A stretch of 64,000 nt of DNA from Pristionchus mayeri. Lineage: Eukaryota; Nematoda; Chromadorea; Rhabditida; Neodiplogasteridae. Under the pieces are notes generated by a model. It did no database searches. It saw only the letters and a list, made by a program, of their open reading frames with translations, and was not told the DNA's origin. This document shows, in pieces, positions 25,601 through 37,100 of this stretch (within the stretch, counting starts at the first letter, position 1; each line of letters begins with the position of its first letter). The stretch lies in contig BTRK01000002.1 of NCBI GenBank assembly GCA_036245805.1, positions 36,686,661-36,750,660 of the forward strand, written 5' to 3'. Made by a program: the position numbers and the translations under genes.

Positions 25601-26988
25601 TTGATGAAGGCTGTCTTTGTAAGGACTCTGAGATAAGTTATAGTTTTGTCTTTCTATCGGCGAGAATGCACCTCCTATTGATATCGTTACTGAATGAACG
25701 GTTAAAGAATCAGGCTGAAACAGAATCGGTAAACCAATTTATTTTTTTCTTGGCAAAGAAAACAAAATTTGTTAACATCCAGAACCGTGCTATAATCGCC
25801 ATCGATACCAAACAAGAGTTTAGGTAATAAGGGTGAAACATAATCCGGTTCCGGTTGGAGAAGAGTTCACACGTTCGTAATTACATGAACAGTAGCAGAT
25901 TTAGTGAATTTTTTGTTACCTGCTTCCCTCGACTGGTGCGAAAATTACATTGGGCAGCTCGCGATGCTTGCGCGTGTGATCTGGAGTCATGATTTCAAGG
26001 AAAAAAGTTGTATCTTTGCCTTCCGCACACTTATTTTCATTATTTGGAAAACAACGGGTTGTCATCGTTCATGTCATCATTGCGTGATTTTTTGATTACT
26101 TTCCTTTAATTAGCTAAATATCCAAGAAATAGGATATGCGCGATTCTCACCCCGCTGCCGCACTGTCCTCGAGGGCACTACGAATCTGGCAGGAGGCGGC
26201 GTTGCGTCTTTCCCGCCCTGTACGAGTGTAAAATCGACCTGAAATTGGCTAGTTTGTTGGGATGGAATTTCACTGAGATTGGCCCTGTGTAACCTGAATA
26301 GTTTATTTTCCTTTATGTTGCATTGCAGTTACCATTGATACTAGCGATTGACATATATTTTTCGGATGTGAAACATAGTCCATGTATATATATATATTTA
26401 TGCTATTTCGTACGAAATAACGTGAGATAACATTTAAAATAGAATATGGTCGGATATTCACAATGCGACTGGGCATTCCCCGTTTTTTTTGCGCCTGCAA
26501 AATCATCACGCAATCGTAATAACCTTGGGGGCCCAGTCTCTCTTTCTCTTTCTTGCGCGCACGCGTATTAGTCTAATTCGAAGAAGATCGTTGACGCAAT
26601 AGGAGGAAAGGGCGATGACGATTAGTATCATCTCATTCTGCACGGGTTCTCGCTCTGTCTAACCAATAAGAGAGTATGCACAGTTAAGAGAGGAAAAATA
26701 GGGAAGCAAAGGTGGCACCCCCGGGGCGCATCTATTGAACTGTCAGCTCGCCTCTTACTTTCAAAAGTCGGAAAGGGAAAGTGCGAAAAGCTTGCGTTTG
26801 TGGGTGTTGATCTTCCGAACCATTTCGATGAATACAACTTTTCGAGTTTTAACCCGAAAATGCATGCTTTGCATAGGAAAGTATGAAGGTTTAGGAATGG
26901 CCAGGGAATGGTTAGATGAAGATTATCTGGTCACCTGAGCATGAACACTTGCCGCTAGAAGGAGTGGGATGACTAGAAGTGAAGTCAT
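13614..26988 (-). CDS. secreted Gln-rich protein with C-terminal DB module
   Basis: 25 exons (minus), 740 residues: 26988-26935, 26238-26151, 25980-25920, 25627-25563, 25405-25324, 24736-24628, 20476-20422, 20194-20113, 19982-19874, 19499-19310, 19160-19083, 19006-18954, 17581-17485, 17144-17075, 16953-16815, 16404-16300, 16078-15962, 15668-15579, 15244-15155, 15066-14974, 14729-14604, 14456-14382, 14154-14071, 13895-13854, 13682-13614. All junction phases agree. Residues 1-17 are a signal peptide. Residues ~235-610 are Gln/Pro-rich, including a His5 run. Residues 628-726 hold twelve cysteines (628, 629, 638, 642, 661, 672, 682, 683, 696, 700, 716, 726) in the order of the DB module (PF01682), an extracellular domain of unknown function. 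The intron after exon 18 needs a GC donor (15578-15577) to keep the DB frame. The 24736-24628 exon is inferred from phase and splice sites. Likely secreted; no enzymatic role visible. Confidence 0.85.
15459..15570. repeat. hAT-like MITE next to a GC splice donor
   Basis: Ends TAGGGTTGG and CCAACCCTA, flanked by a perfect 8-bp duplication ATACTCGC (15451-15458 and 15571-15578). The right-hand duplication directly abuts the end of exon 18 of the DB-module gene, so the GC donor lies within the duplicated 8 bp. Confidence 0.85.
16601..16715. repeat. hairpin MITE, TAGAGTT family, in an intron of the DB gene
   Basis: A nearly perfect hairpin of about 115 bp. One arm carries GAGAAATGATACCACGCTCT and the other its complement. 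It is flanked by a perfect 8-bp duplication ATACCGAC (16593-16600 and 16716-16723). It lies between exons 15 and 16. Confidence 0.85.
17234..17345. repeat. hairpin MITE, TAGAGTTC family, in an intron of the DB gene
   Basis: A 112-bp hairpin from TAGAGTTCGAG to GAACTCTA, with a perfect duplication ACGCAGAG on both sides (17226-17233 and 17346-17353). It lies between exons 13 and 14. Confidence 0.85.
17673..18938. mobile_element. non-autonomous mariner-like element, copy 2
   Basis: The inverted counterpart of 5321-6577: begins TCAGGTTGTAACATAAG, ends in the complement, with TA on both sides. It occupies the intron between exons 12 and 13 of the DB gene. Its right end is only about 15 bp from the exon 12 donor (18953). 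The conserved short frame is on the plus strand here (18468-18680). Confidence 0.8.
21487..21589. repeat. hairpin MITE, TAGAGTTC family, in an intron of the DB gene
   Basis: Ends TAGAATTC and GAACTCTA; flanks ATCTCTTG (21479-21486) and ATCTCTAG (21590-21597). A slightly degraded member in the 4.15-kb intron between exons 6 and 7 (20477-24627). Confidence 0.7.
21761..22800. repeat. three diverged copies of a ~130-bp intronic repeat
   Basis: Copies at about 21770-21900, 22322-22445 and 22670-22800. Each has a GAGAGA-rich start, then ATCAGA(G/A)ATC, CCCTGGCAG(T/C)GCTGTTGAC, TTTATTGATCG and GCATCCGCACTC. The intervening sequence to 23.7 kb is pyrimidine-rich (plus strand) with a (CT)n run near 23435. 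It all lies in the long intron of the DB gene, and I see no exon in it. Confidence 0.6.
24060..24760. repeat. tandem array of decayed exon-6 duplicates
   Basis: Diverged copies share GAGTGGGGATCG (24228 and 24511) and a CCTCACCTCCTGTATCA-type block (24155, 24408, 24609) followed by CACCGTAGCCATGGTG or a variant. The last copy contains exon 6 of the DB gene (24736-24628 minus); the others keep traces of its 3' end and donor but no open exon. The spacing is about 230-280 bp. Confidence 0.55.
24469..24505. repeat. perfect short hairpin
   Basis: ATAAGGCTAACACTCA pairs perfectly with TGAGTGTTAGCCTTAT around a loop of about 4-5 bases. It sits between two units of the tandem array, so it may be a recent inverted micro-duplication. 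Confidence 0.7.
24830..25165. repeat. two-unit tandem duplication (~190 bp)
   Basis: 24830-24975 and 25000-25165 align: ATTTTTGTGAATCGGAGAAG versus ATTTTCGTGAATCAGAGGAG, then TAGTGAACATTCCCA and TTCAAGTGCCTG(A/G)GG in both. It lies in the intron between exons 5 and 6 of the DB gene. No coding exon is supported. Confidence 0.65.
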
Positions 26989-27420
26989 GATGAGATGCGG
27001 AGAAAGACGAAAATGCGGAGCCTTGCCGTTTCTTAGCAATTCATTTTCACAGCGAATTGTGGGACCTGAATCTTGATAGTATATTTTATCTGCACTCGAC
27101 TCGAAGGCGAAGCGCGAATAGTTTGTAATGTGCTGTGATGCAGAATAGTTTGACTCTGCATTTCACAGGGAAATAGCCATCAGTGATGACATAGTATGGG
27201 AAATCGAGATAATGCGAGATAGCATGTGATCTCCAGAGAGATCTCGATTGAGACAAAGATATCAGAGAAAGTGAGAGAGCACGTGAACTAGAGAGCGTTG
27301 GAGAGAAAACAAGTGAAAGTCCGCGTAAAGTAACTGAGAACTCTCTCTCCCTCTGGCTCGATGAATCGGCCGCGGGTAGTCACAAGGGCTATTATAATTC
27401 CGCCCTACCTCGAATGGTTT

Positions 27421-27431
27421 CGAGGGGGAGG

Positions 27432-27469
<38 letters not shown>

Positions 27470-27527
27470 GAGGAGGAGGAGGAGGAGGAGGAGGAGGAGG
27501 GGGGGAGAGGAGGAGGAGGAGGAGGGA
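27421..27527. repeat. purine-only microsatellite (GA)n/(GAG)n
   Basis: About 105 bp of uninterrupted purine on the plus strand: GGGAGGGAGG, then (GA)n, then (GAG)n with a G7 run. Open frames across it are low-complexity artefacts. Such tracts can form triplex or G-quadruplex structures; no function is claimed. Confidence 0.9.
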
Positions 27528-27529
27528 AC

Positions 27530-30500
27530 AGTAGGTAAACAAGGAATGAAGAATGCCTGCCAAAACTTGTCGAGAAACTAGCCACGAGAGTTCGCGCTTT
27601 TGCTCTGTGAAAAACAAGGCAATGAATGGCGGCAGCTGGTGTGCATGGGAGTCCCTGAAGGGTTAATACCCGTCATTTCCGCTTTCAGCACACACGGAAG
27701 TGAGTTATTGCGCAGCGAAAAATCGACTGAAAGTGAAGCTTTGATTTTAAGCAGCGCGACAGTTGGATAAATAAAGTAGAGCATAGATTGGAGTAGGTTC
27801 GATCTGCGGGCCTTCAACTCTTCATTTCCAATATTCTTATACAGCTCAATCAGTTCTTATACAGCTTAATCAGTCATGGAGCGTGTTGAATGAAGCATCT
27901 CGATATGCGAACTCTAGTAGATCAACGATCAGGAGTTCGCGAGATGAGTAATGGCAGTGAAAGGGCGATGTGAGTGGGTGGTGAGCCACCCTCGCCTCGG
28001 GGCGTTTTTACACGCAACAATAGATGACCAACCAGGAATTCGCGTAGTAAGTAAGAGTCGAGACACGTCGACCCTGAGTAAAATGGTCTAGGAACAAGAG
28101 TGAAATGCGAGGGCGGGAGATGAGTAATGCTGCATACTCTAGCTCTTATTGAACAAGAAAAAGCGAAATTGTCGGCTCTTGTGCTGGAGCCCAGATCGTA
28201 TAGGAGGGGAGTAAGATTGGAATAGGGAAACAGCGAAGATAGGAAACACTCATTATAAGAAAAGTACCAATCTTACGGTTAACATTATGAATTGACCAGC
28301 CAACGTGCAATAAAACACTAAAAATGAGAGTGGAAATAGCTTTGATCTGGGCTTCAGCACAAGAGCCAAATTGTCGTAGGGGGGGAGTGATGCTAGAGCT
28401 GATATTGTTCTCAATTACGAAGGCATCAACCAGTGAAGCAAAATCGAGCATCGAGCCTTTATATTGCGCTTGAAACCTAACTAGACCGCTGGCTATAGCT
28501 AAAAATTCGAATACATTTGAACTGAGAATTGCTTGCGAACATTCAAAACGAAGAAAGAAGTAGTAGATCAGGGGCTGAATCGATAGCACAAAGTAAGCAG
28601 TGATCATTAAGAGGTGTGATGATTGATCTGGTCGACACCTCGAGGTGTCGCTTCTCTTCATTGAGCAGTATATTCTTTCTGCCTGCTCTCTCAGCTGTCT
28701 GACCACCGAGAGAGCACGCAGAATAAAGAGAGCATCCATCTGACTCTCTTCATCTCGCACACTCTCTCGCTTTCTCTAACCTGCGAGAGAGAGAGAGAGA
28801 GAGAGAGTAAATGAAGATGCAAAACAGAGGTGTCGCGGGTGGGGCGAGAACATGTGTGCAGAACGTGTCTGAGTTAAGTAGAGAGAACAATGATTGCTCT
28901 TTCACACTCATCAGCTGAAGTGAGAAGGTGTGAAAAGTGGGAAATGCACGGACAATGCGCGGTTTTCAAACATTTCAGGAAATGGAGGTGAAATGGACGA
29001 GATGATATTCAATCGATAAACGCAATATCGATTCAAGGATCTGCGCAAAACCGACTGGCCGCAGAGCTCGGAACGAGTGATAACTCGTGGCATTGTCCCT
29101 CTCAACCTTTTTCTCTCCCTCTCATCACTTTGTCCACCGGTGCCATTCCAATTCGCTCAGGGCAAAGGGCTCAAAAACGGGAATTTGGCTCAGATTGGGT
29201 CGACCCTCCTAGATCCGCGTGCTCTCTCGCTTTGTCTGACCGGTGAGAGAGCGAGCGGGATGCTGGAGAGAGTTAATTGTCAGTTATTGTCCGCCCTCTC
29301 CGTCTGCTAGGATGTGCTGTACAGGCACTATGTTGGATGAGAAGTATGACGTCATGCAGCCTTTGATAGATCGGAGGCGACATGACGTCACAGTTCTCAT
29401 CCGAACCAGTGCCGAGATTTCTCGTCAGTCAGACCGCTGAGGGAGCAGGAAGAATGAAGTGAGACAGTTCTTGCGAAGAGATCACTCCACCCTCTCGCCC
29501 TGCCAGGAGTAGAATTGACCAATGCCGTAGGCGCAAGTCAGGAATTACTCCAAGCATCCAAGGATGATTTCGCATGCTCTATCGTAGCGTTATTGGCATA
29601 GTGACCATTATTTGGCAAGTGCAGTCAAGCGCGCAGAGTGATGCTTATCTAGGGGGTGTTGCGCTTGCGCACAGCTGATTTTCGCTAATCCCTGCCTATA
29701 AAGAAGGATACATTTGGGGAATCGGTGATTGTAATTATATTTAAATAATCGAAATCGTGAACAAATTGAAAAAATAACAGACGACAATCGGATAAAGCAA
29801 ACGTGAAACACAACGCCAACTAGTTGAGCATGCTGAACAACGAAGGCATAGTAATGCGCCCAGTGTTCGGGGATAGTGCAACCTGTGCCGCGGCTGTTTT
29901 GATGAGTGTTGTGAGTGTATGGGAGTACAATAGCCTGAAGACAAGCAATTGCTCTGGCCAGCGAGAGCATGTGGAATATGGGGAGAGCGAAGAGTGGTTT
30001 GTGCATACACAAACTCTCGGTAGGTCACACGATCTATCGCTTCTCCTACTCAGAAAAGAGCTTGGTTATCGGGGAGAACGTGGTGTAAGTGGCATGGCGC
30101 CGCCGTGTGCTTTTGCCCACTTTCGCCCACGAAAAAGCGAGGGTCGAAATCGAGAGCGTTTGCTCGTTTTGTGTGTACATGCCCTTGGGTTGGCGAACGA
30201 GTCTCTCTCGCTTATGTGTGATATCTCGCCGGTTTGGAAGGCGAGAAAGTGCTCGAAATGGAGAGAGTATGTGAGCTCAATGGCGCCAGTAAACAGGCAT
30301 AGAGAAGAGCAAAGCAGTAAATGACGAGAACAGATATGATGGGTTTGTAAGGGCGGGACAAGCTTGAGAACGATTGATAAGCAGTAGAAGGTAAATATGA
30401 GTTCGACTCAGGGTAGTGAAGGAGTGTGCAGAATGAAGAGGCCAGAATTCGAAGCAGTCAGGCAGACACCATTAGCACGTTATCTGATTGCGGAATGGCA

Positions 30501-32700
30501 GAGTGAAATATGGCCGCGCACTGTACGGAAAGCGATGACAACCTTGCATATGCAGTTATTAAATGAGACACAATACGGTTCGCATAACGGAATGCGAGAC
30601 GCGCAGTTGTTTCGAAACATACGACATTGTCTCTCTCAATTAGGCACTCTCTCTTGCCGGACAGAGAAAGGGAGAGATCACGGGAAATGAAGAGACCGAG
30701 ATAGACGAGTATGCAGATCTGTATCGTTTACAGAGTAGCACACTGCATTCAGGCCCAGCGGGGGCGGTTTCTCTCTTTCTCGCGAAGAGTGTGGAAGAGT
30801 ACAGTAAAGAGAAGGACGAGAAGACTCATCGATTAGCACACTCTCTCGCTCAGTCTGACTGCCTAGAACCTCCTCAATTTCCATACTCTCTCGCTTTCTC
30901 TAACCTAGAGCATGAGAGCTCGCTAATAATGGCGCGCAAAAAGTGCGCAAGCGCCTGTGGTCAGTGCACGACTCTCTCCATCCTACGTGATCTCTAGCAA
31001 GCCGGGCAGGTGGGAGAGCAGGGAGAGGAAGAGAGAAGGGCTCTTGAGAGGGGCGACTAATCTAATTGCGAGCCGCGTACGCATGGAAACATCCGGAAGG
31101 CGGCGGACGGGCGCAGCAAAGGCGTGAGGAGCCAGCGTTCCGCGCGGAAATGAAGCTTAAGTAGGGGAGAAGTGGTCATGCTTTACAAGTTTCGCAAGTC
31201 TGTGGTTCTTTAATTATCGTTTTTATATTGCTGGACATGAACAACGTATCAGCGTGAGCAATAGTAGATGGTATATCTTTCTGAGCTGTAGCATAACTGA
31301 CTCGCTTTGATTTTTTTTGATCGTAGGACGGTGAGAGCGAATAGATACGCTAAACTGTTGCAAGAAAATCAAGCCTGTTGCGAGTGCTTGAGAACATCGC
31401 TGATTTGGTGCAGCGATCGATAATCATTGTGATTTTTTAGCATGCATCGTGCGAACAACAGCAATTCGAGTTCGACTAGATGGACTAATTACGCAGTGCT
31501 GAAACACAACACAACCCTCGCGACGCCGCCTTTGCTATTTTTCTGTTGCTAACGACCCTGAAACCTTTGAAGCAGAACTGCCGCAACAGCACCTTCAGAC
31601 AACGTTTGACCATGAAAAAGCGGCAAACTGTCAGTGCGACTTAGTTGGGAGTTGAGCGGAAATATGATGGCATTGGGCTAGGATGCGAAAATGCGGTGGA
31701 AGTGGATTGGGAATGAGGAAAGGGAGGGACGAAATGCGATTAGAAAGTCCGAAACGAGAGGTGTGGTGGGTGCGCGGAGGTGGAGGGAGGGGACGGTGAT
31801 AGCCGGCCCTAGGCAGCAGCCTAGAGCCAATCCTGAGCAGGAGATTGATCGTTGGTCTTTGACCAAATTCACGTAGAGGAGGATGGTTGTGATAGCCGGC
31901 AATAGAAGGTTGAAGAGCTAGAGTCCACGTTGAGCAGGAGCTGATCTTTTGAACTTTGAAAATTCTCCATTTTTGTTTACGGCATGGTGTGGCTAATCAT
32001 TCATTCCTCAACACTCAATTTGCGCAAATTTGTGTTCTGATCAGCTCGTTACAGGGATGAGGGTGGAATGTGTAGTTGCCAAGGTTACCCGCTTGATCCA
32101 TCTAACAATGCCACACATCGGCATCAACGAATCACTGAACCAGTATCATATCATGTAGAGAAATTAGTAGGAAATGATCTGCCAGAATTGGAAAAGTTCC
32201 ATTCCTTGCTGTTCAAACTTTCGTTCTAAGTCGAATCCCGTTCTCCGTCTTCCCTTTTCTTTACGATACTTTCGCTCCGTTTTATCCCTTCATTTTCCCT
32301 TACTTTCTCTGAACTCTCCCACCTTCCACTGATCACTAGCTGACTCTATGCTACTTTCCCTCCATCGTATCTCTCGATTGCTCCCCAATTTTCTCTGAAC
32401 TCTCCCGAGATGTAGTGGTCTCTAGTGAAAATGGAGTGGGGATCCGTCTCTAACCGTCTAGGCTCTCTAACAGTCTCTTATCGCAAACTCTCTGCACTTT
32501 AGGTGATCATTAGGTGGAGGGAAAAGGGAGAGATTGGTAAATTTGAGAGACACACACACAACTTTCTCCCCCTTCTCAGGTCGCTCGAGATGGTCTTCTT
32601 CTCACTCAAGGCACTCTACCCAACGCCCACCATGGCCAGTGGTCAGTCGCTTGTTTTGAATTGTTGTTGTTATTGTTTTGACTTATTGATGCTTTGACCC
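27530..32700. repeat. MITE-rich intergenic region, no supported gene
   Basis: The 5.1 kb between the DB gene and the M20 gene contain many partial copies of the TAGAGTTC hairpin family. These show ACACTCTCTC...CCGGTCGA...GAGAG and AAATGAAGAGA motifs near 27.88, 28.64-28.83, 29.22-29.27, 30.41, 30.64-30.70 and 30.83 kb, plus (GA)n at about 28783-28808. At 28,140-28,420 two stretches are inverted copies (GGCTCTTGTGCTGGAGCCCA and its near-complement). A 204-codon minus frame (28146-28760) spans this and part of a hairpin, so it is probably repeat-derived. I found no exon set with matching phases. Confidence 0.6.
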
Positions 32701-32722
32701 TCGTTTTCAATAGCACTCAGCA

Positions 32723-35700
32723 ATGAGGAGCACCGTAGTTCGGCTTCTTGCACTTCTTATCTCATGTAAGCCCTGGGGTCGAAAAAATGCATAAACTGAC
32801 CAGGATAGTGACTGAAAAAAAGTTCAAAAATTAAAGTCTGTTTGATCTAGTCGTTTAGCAAGCGATTAAACAAGAGTAGTCATAATCAGAGTTTACCTTG
32901 AGTGAGTATGAGACCTTTCAGGGAATATCCACAGGGAAAAATCGCCTCAGACTTTGGAAATGAAACCATAAAGATCAGCGATCAAAGATCATCCTTGTCA
33001 GCTCTTCGCGCGCAAGCAGCCTCCGCCTTCCCCGATGACGTGGTGGAGCTGCTGCGGCAGCTCATGTCCATACCCTCCAACACCGGCGAGGAGGGTATGT
33101 TTTTCCTAAAATTCCTAAAATTTTTCGATGGCAGTTCAATTTTCGGTTTTGTGAACTAGGTTGAATGTTATTTGTGTAAAGGGTTAATTAATTTAATTTG
33201 ATTAATTCATTAAATTAATGTTCAGGCGACGCCGTCGACTACCTCGTCGCCGGACTGCACGCCGAGGGATGGTCAGGAATTTATTATTATTATTTTAAAA
33301 TATGTTTTACCGAATTGGATAAAAAAAAGTCAAATTGTAAGACGTTTTATTTTGAACAATCTAAGTGAAAAATCAAATTTAATTATCAAAGTTCAAAGGC
33401 CAATAAACTTCTCTCAGGTTCGTTCACCGTCAGTCTGTGGGCGATCGAGGCCGCGCGAATGTCTACGCGACGAGAAGACCCACGGGAGAGAAGGGTGAGG
33501 AGGGAGAAAGATAAATCACTTTGATGGGACTAGAACTCCCAATCCGTGACGTTCGCTTCCTGCGTTATCGATCTGTTTTGGAGAAGATCGTGAGGAGGCT
33601 TTTTACCGCCAAAAGTCTTTTGAACATTATTTCCGGGAACCAGCCCCGTTTTCAGGGTTCGCAAACTACCAAACAAAATTTTTAATACCGTAGATCTTGC
33701 AGTTCTCTATCTTTCCCTGTTCTCTCTTTTTCTCGCTACCCCCCGTTAAACGCACTGTATCTTTTGCACCGTTTCCCCAGAAATGTTTTGTTTTCGATTT
33801 GAGTTTCTTTTTTCCGTTTTGGCGCTGCGGAATGACTGATGTTAGAGGAAGACGAAAGTTATGTGCAATAGGTGAAACGTAATTCGGAATGTCAATTTCG
33901 AAAACAAAACCATCTTGCTTGCAAAAATATGATTATCGGTGATCTCGACTCTGTTTAATCAATAAATCAATAATCAATAATCTAATCAATAAATCAATAA
34001 TCTCCTCCTCTTCAGCCCCTCGTCTCGTCTTCAACTCGCACATCGACACCGTCCCTCCGCACGTCGACTTCAGCGAGGACGGCGTGAACGTGTACGGAAG
34101 GGGCAGCTGCGATGCCAAAGGTACGGTAGAGGAGGGACACGGTAGGATTATGGTAGGTGCGGTGTAGAATTACGATAGGGAGGAGGGTTACGGCAGGATT
34201 ACGTCGGGAGTAGGCAGCCATAGGAATGCTGTGGGTATAAGGTTGGCTTGCATGTTTCAGTGGGTATCTGTAGAAAGAGTGAAAGCTATTCTTTCGGTGA
34301 GGCGATGCCAAAGGCACAGTTTGCGATTCAATCTCTATCCAGTAATTCTACAGTAATCCTTCCCTGAGGATATTGTTGTCCTACCGTAATCCCTTGTTCC
34401 CGCAGGCCAGGTCGCGTCGATGATTCTGGCAGCTCGCCAACTCATTCGCACTCGTCCCGTACTTGCCGACGACATTGGGCTGCTGTTCGTGGTGGGAGAA
34501 GAAGTAGATCACGACGGAATGATCGTGAGTGCATATTGCAGTACTGTAGGGGTACGGTAGCAGAAAAAGTCTGGTAGTGATACTGTAGTGGAGTACTATA
34601 GTCAAACCGTAGTGGATTGTCCACAACGACTGTGAACTTGATGAAAATTTCTTTGATTTGTTAGGTGGAAATCAGATGTGTTTCAGCTCAGATTCTTTTG
34701 CGATGAATGCATATCTTAACAGTCGAGTGCTGGAACAGGATCTTAAAAACGTCTGCAAACAAACATTTTGATAATGGGCTGTTCTAGCAAGCGTTTAGAG
34801 TGATCGTTGATCTTTTCCAGAAGGCGAATTCCCTGCCCGGCTTCGCGCCCGAGTTCCTCATCGTTGGCGAGCCGACCGAGATGAAGTTCGCCACTATTCA
34901 GAAGGGAGCTTGCAAGGTGCGCAACAGGGTTGGCAAGTATCTATAGTAAAGTTAAAAGATCAACTATAATATGTATCTAAGGTAGAAGAGGCTGCTTGCA
35001 CTATAATGGATTCAAAAAAATAGGTGCACTATGAGTTTAGAACAAGAAATGACTGGTTCCAGAAAAGTCCGAGAAATGGGCAAGCTTTAACATTTCCAAT
35101 TATATTGTTAGGGGACGATTCTTTTGGTACACTCTCTGATCTTGCAGAAAATCAAGCAGAAAACATGTTTCCGAAAACCAGATACATCCATTTATCTCAA
35201 AATAATTTGCGGATGGTCTCTGATATCTGATCTCTCTCCTCAGGTTGTTCTCCGGGTCACGGGGAAGGCGGGTCACTCTGGCTATCCTCACGCGGGCGAA
35301 TCGGCCATCCATCGACTGGTCGAGATCCTCAAGGACATCATGGAGTACGAGTGGCCGAAGGATGAGAAGCACGGTGAGAACGGATGGATAGATTACTGTA
35401 GGCTACAGTTTCCTTCTACTCAATCAAAACCTTTCACCCTTGAACAGTAATGCGCCGATAATAGATACGTAGTGATTGTGCAATGAGAAAATCATGACAG
35501 ACGAGAAGCACGATGAGAATGAATAATAGTGAAGGGTTACTGCAACGATTTAGCGATTCTGGTATGCTTCATCGTAAAGCTAAATTAGGTCAAATATCTT
35601 TGAGTTCAGGCATCCGCTATGAAAACTAAAAAAAAAAAGTAGAATTATCCGTATTGCTCGCTGACGATTGCTTTTCACCAGCATCCCTCCGAATATTGCT

Positions 35701-37100
35701 CTTTCGTTCTACTGTGTGTTAGAGTACCCTATGTGATCTATGAACAGTCATATTGAACGATTACCTAGTGGTGATGCAGTAACTAAATATTTCTAGGCGA
35801 CACGACCTTCAACATCGGCAAGATCTCGGGCGGGCAGGCACTCAATGCGTGGGCGGAGAAGGCTGAGGCAGCTGTGAGTGACTGTTAGAAAATATTTTCA
35901 TTGAGTATTTTAATGTAATGTTTCACTCTTCATCGTCCAAACTATCGGCAAAACTTGGATAATTTTTATATGTTTCACACATTATTCTTATTGCTCAAGA
36001 GAGGCGACATTTTGATTGCAAGGAGGGTTTGTAGCGAAAAAAAATCAACTTGATATAGCTGCCTAAGACTTGATGCCCATGGATTAGTCAAATGCTCTGC
36101 AGGTTTTCTTCCGTGTGACTACTTCGTACGCGGATGTGAAGGCGCGTGTGGAGGAGATCGTGAGGGGAAGAGCGGCGATCGATCACTCACTCGGAGGTGA
36201 GGGTATACTGTAGGGGTACGGTACTATAGGGTACTGTACGATACTGTAAGGGTGTTGTAGGTTACTGTAGGAACACTGTGGGTGTGGTAGGGTACTGTTG
36301 AGCAGTATAGTGACGCTGTGAAATGGCTCACCCCTCCCCCTCTCATCAGGCAACGATCCTGAATTGTCCTATAGAACGTTGTTCAATAGCTACTATAATC
36401 CACCTGCCTGCTAGGGTACTGAAGCTGTACAGATTCATCCTTGCGATTGCTAACTGACTCTCCTTCCAATCTCAGGCAACGATCCCGTCCGCATATCCCT
36501 GCTCTCCTTCCCTCATGATGATTAGGATACTGTAGGATACTGTAGGGATACTGTAGATGATACCAATCAGAAGTTTCTTGTGCTGGGATACTGTAGCGTA
36601 CTATGTAATCCAATCGCTAACTGAATCATTTCAGGCAACGATCCCGTCCGTCTCTCCCTGCCCTCATTCCCTCACGAGGTTGGCCAGGCAGCATTCAACA
36701 CCGACATTCCCTACTACACCAAGCACGGAGAGCTCAAGGGTGAGAACTGGTTTTTGTATTGTTTTTTTCAACTGGAAGATGCGCTGGCACTAATGAAAAG
36801 TTCAATCACCGAGTATATGACACTTCTGAAACTCAAGTCGTACGAGCGATTTACATTCGACAATTTACACATAGTTGCAATGAGCGGATTACGGTAACTG
36901 ATAGCAATCAATCGATATTTGTTTATTACGGTAGATGATTCCAATCAATCGATATTGCAGGAGTCTACCTCTTCGGTGCTGGTTCGATCACGGTCGCCCA
37001 CGGTCCTCACGAGTTCGTTCCCATCTCCGAACTGCACGAATCCGTTGCCAAACACGTCCAACTGGCAGAGAGCATACTCGTAAAGGAGCACGAGTATTGA
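32723..37100 (+). CDS. M20 metallopeptidase (ArgE/DapE-like) with signal peptide
   Basis: Twelve exons, 374 residues: 32723-32765, 33002-33094, 33226-33271, 33418-33494, 34016-34120, 34406-34524, 34821-34916, 35244-35373, 35797-35873, 36103-36196, 36635-36739, 36961-37100. All phases agree. Metal-site motifs of the M20 family are complete: HIDTVPP (His95, Asp97), GRGSCDAK (Asp119), GEE (Glu153 catalytic base, Glu154), GEPTE (Glu178) and AHGPHE (His342). GHSG (His204) marks the dimerisation lid domain. The length fits acetylornithine deacetylase/succinyl-diaminopimelate desuccinylase relatives; the family hydrolyses N-acyl amino acids or small peptides using two zinc ions. Residues 1-~20 form a hydrophobic signal peptide, so a secreted or luminal enzyme is inferred; the substrate is unknown. 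TTTTCAATAG just before the start could be a trans-splice acceptor. Confidence 0.92.
34121..34240. repeat. TACGGTA/ACGGTAGG-type intronic repeats
   Basis: The intron after exon 5 of the M20 gene contains repeated TACGGTA, ACGGTAGGAT and TACGGCAGGAT segments. Similar TACTGTAGGG-like runs recur at 34535-34615 and 36200-36310. They are low-complexity decamer repeats confined to introns of this gene. Confidence 0.6.
36350..36527 (+). pseudogene. two decayed partial copies of M20 exon 11
   Basis: The acceptor plus exon start CAGGCAACGATCC occurs three times: 36348 (only the first ~11 bases match), 36473-36527 (about 50 bases match, reading NDPVRISLLSFPHDD then stop) and the real exon at 36635. The first two copies lie in intron 10 and lack the rest of the exon. 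They suggest local tandem duplication followed by decay. Confidence 0.7.

Noticed and set aside
27262..27617. Pro/Ser-rich minus-strand frames
   Set aside because: They are translations of the purine microsatellite at 27421-27527.
28146..28760. 204-codon minus-strand frame with hydrophobic stretches
   Set aside because: It runs through a hairpin MITE fragment and a pair of inverted copies (28140-28200 versus 28342-28410) and matches no family. It is most likely a chance frame in repeats, though its length keeps it from being fully excluded.
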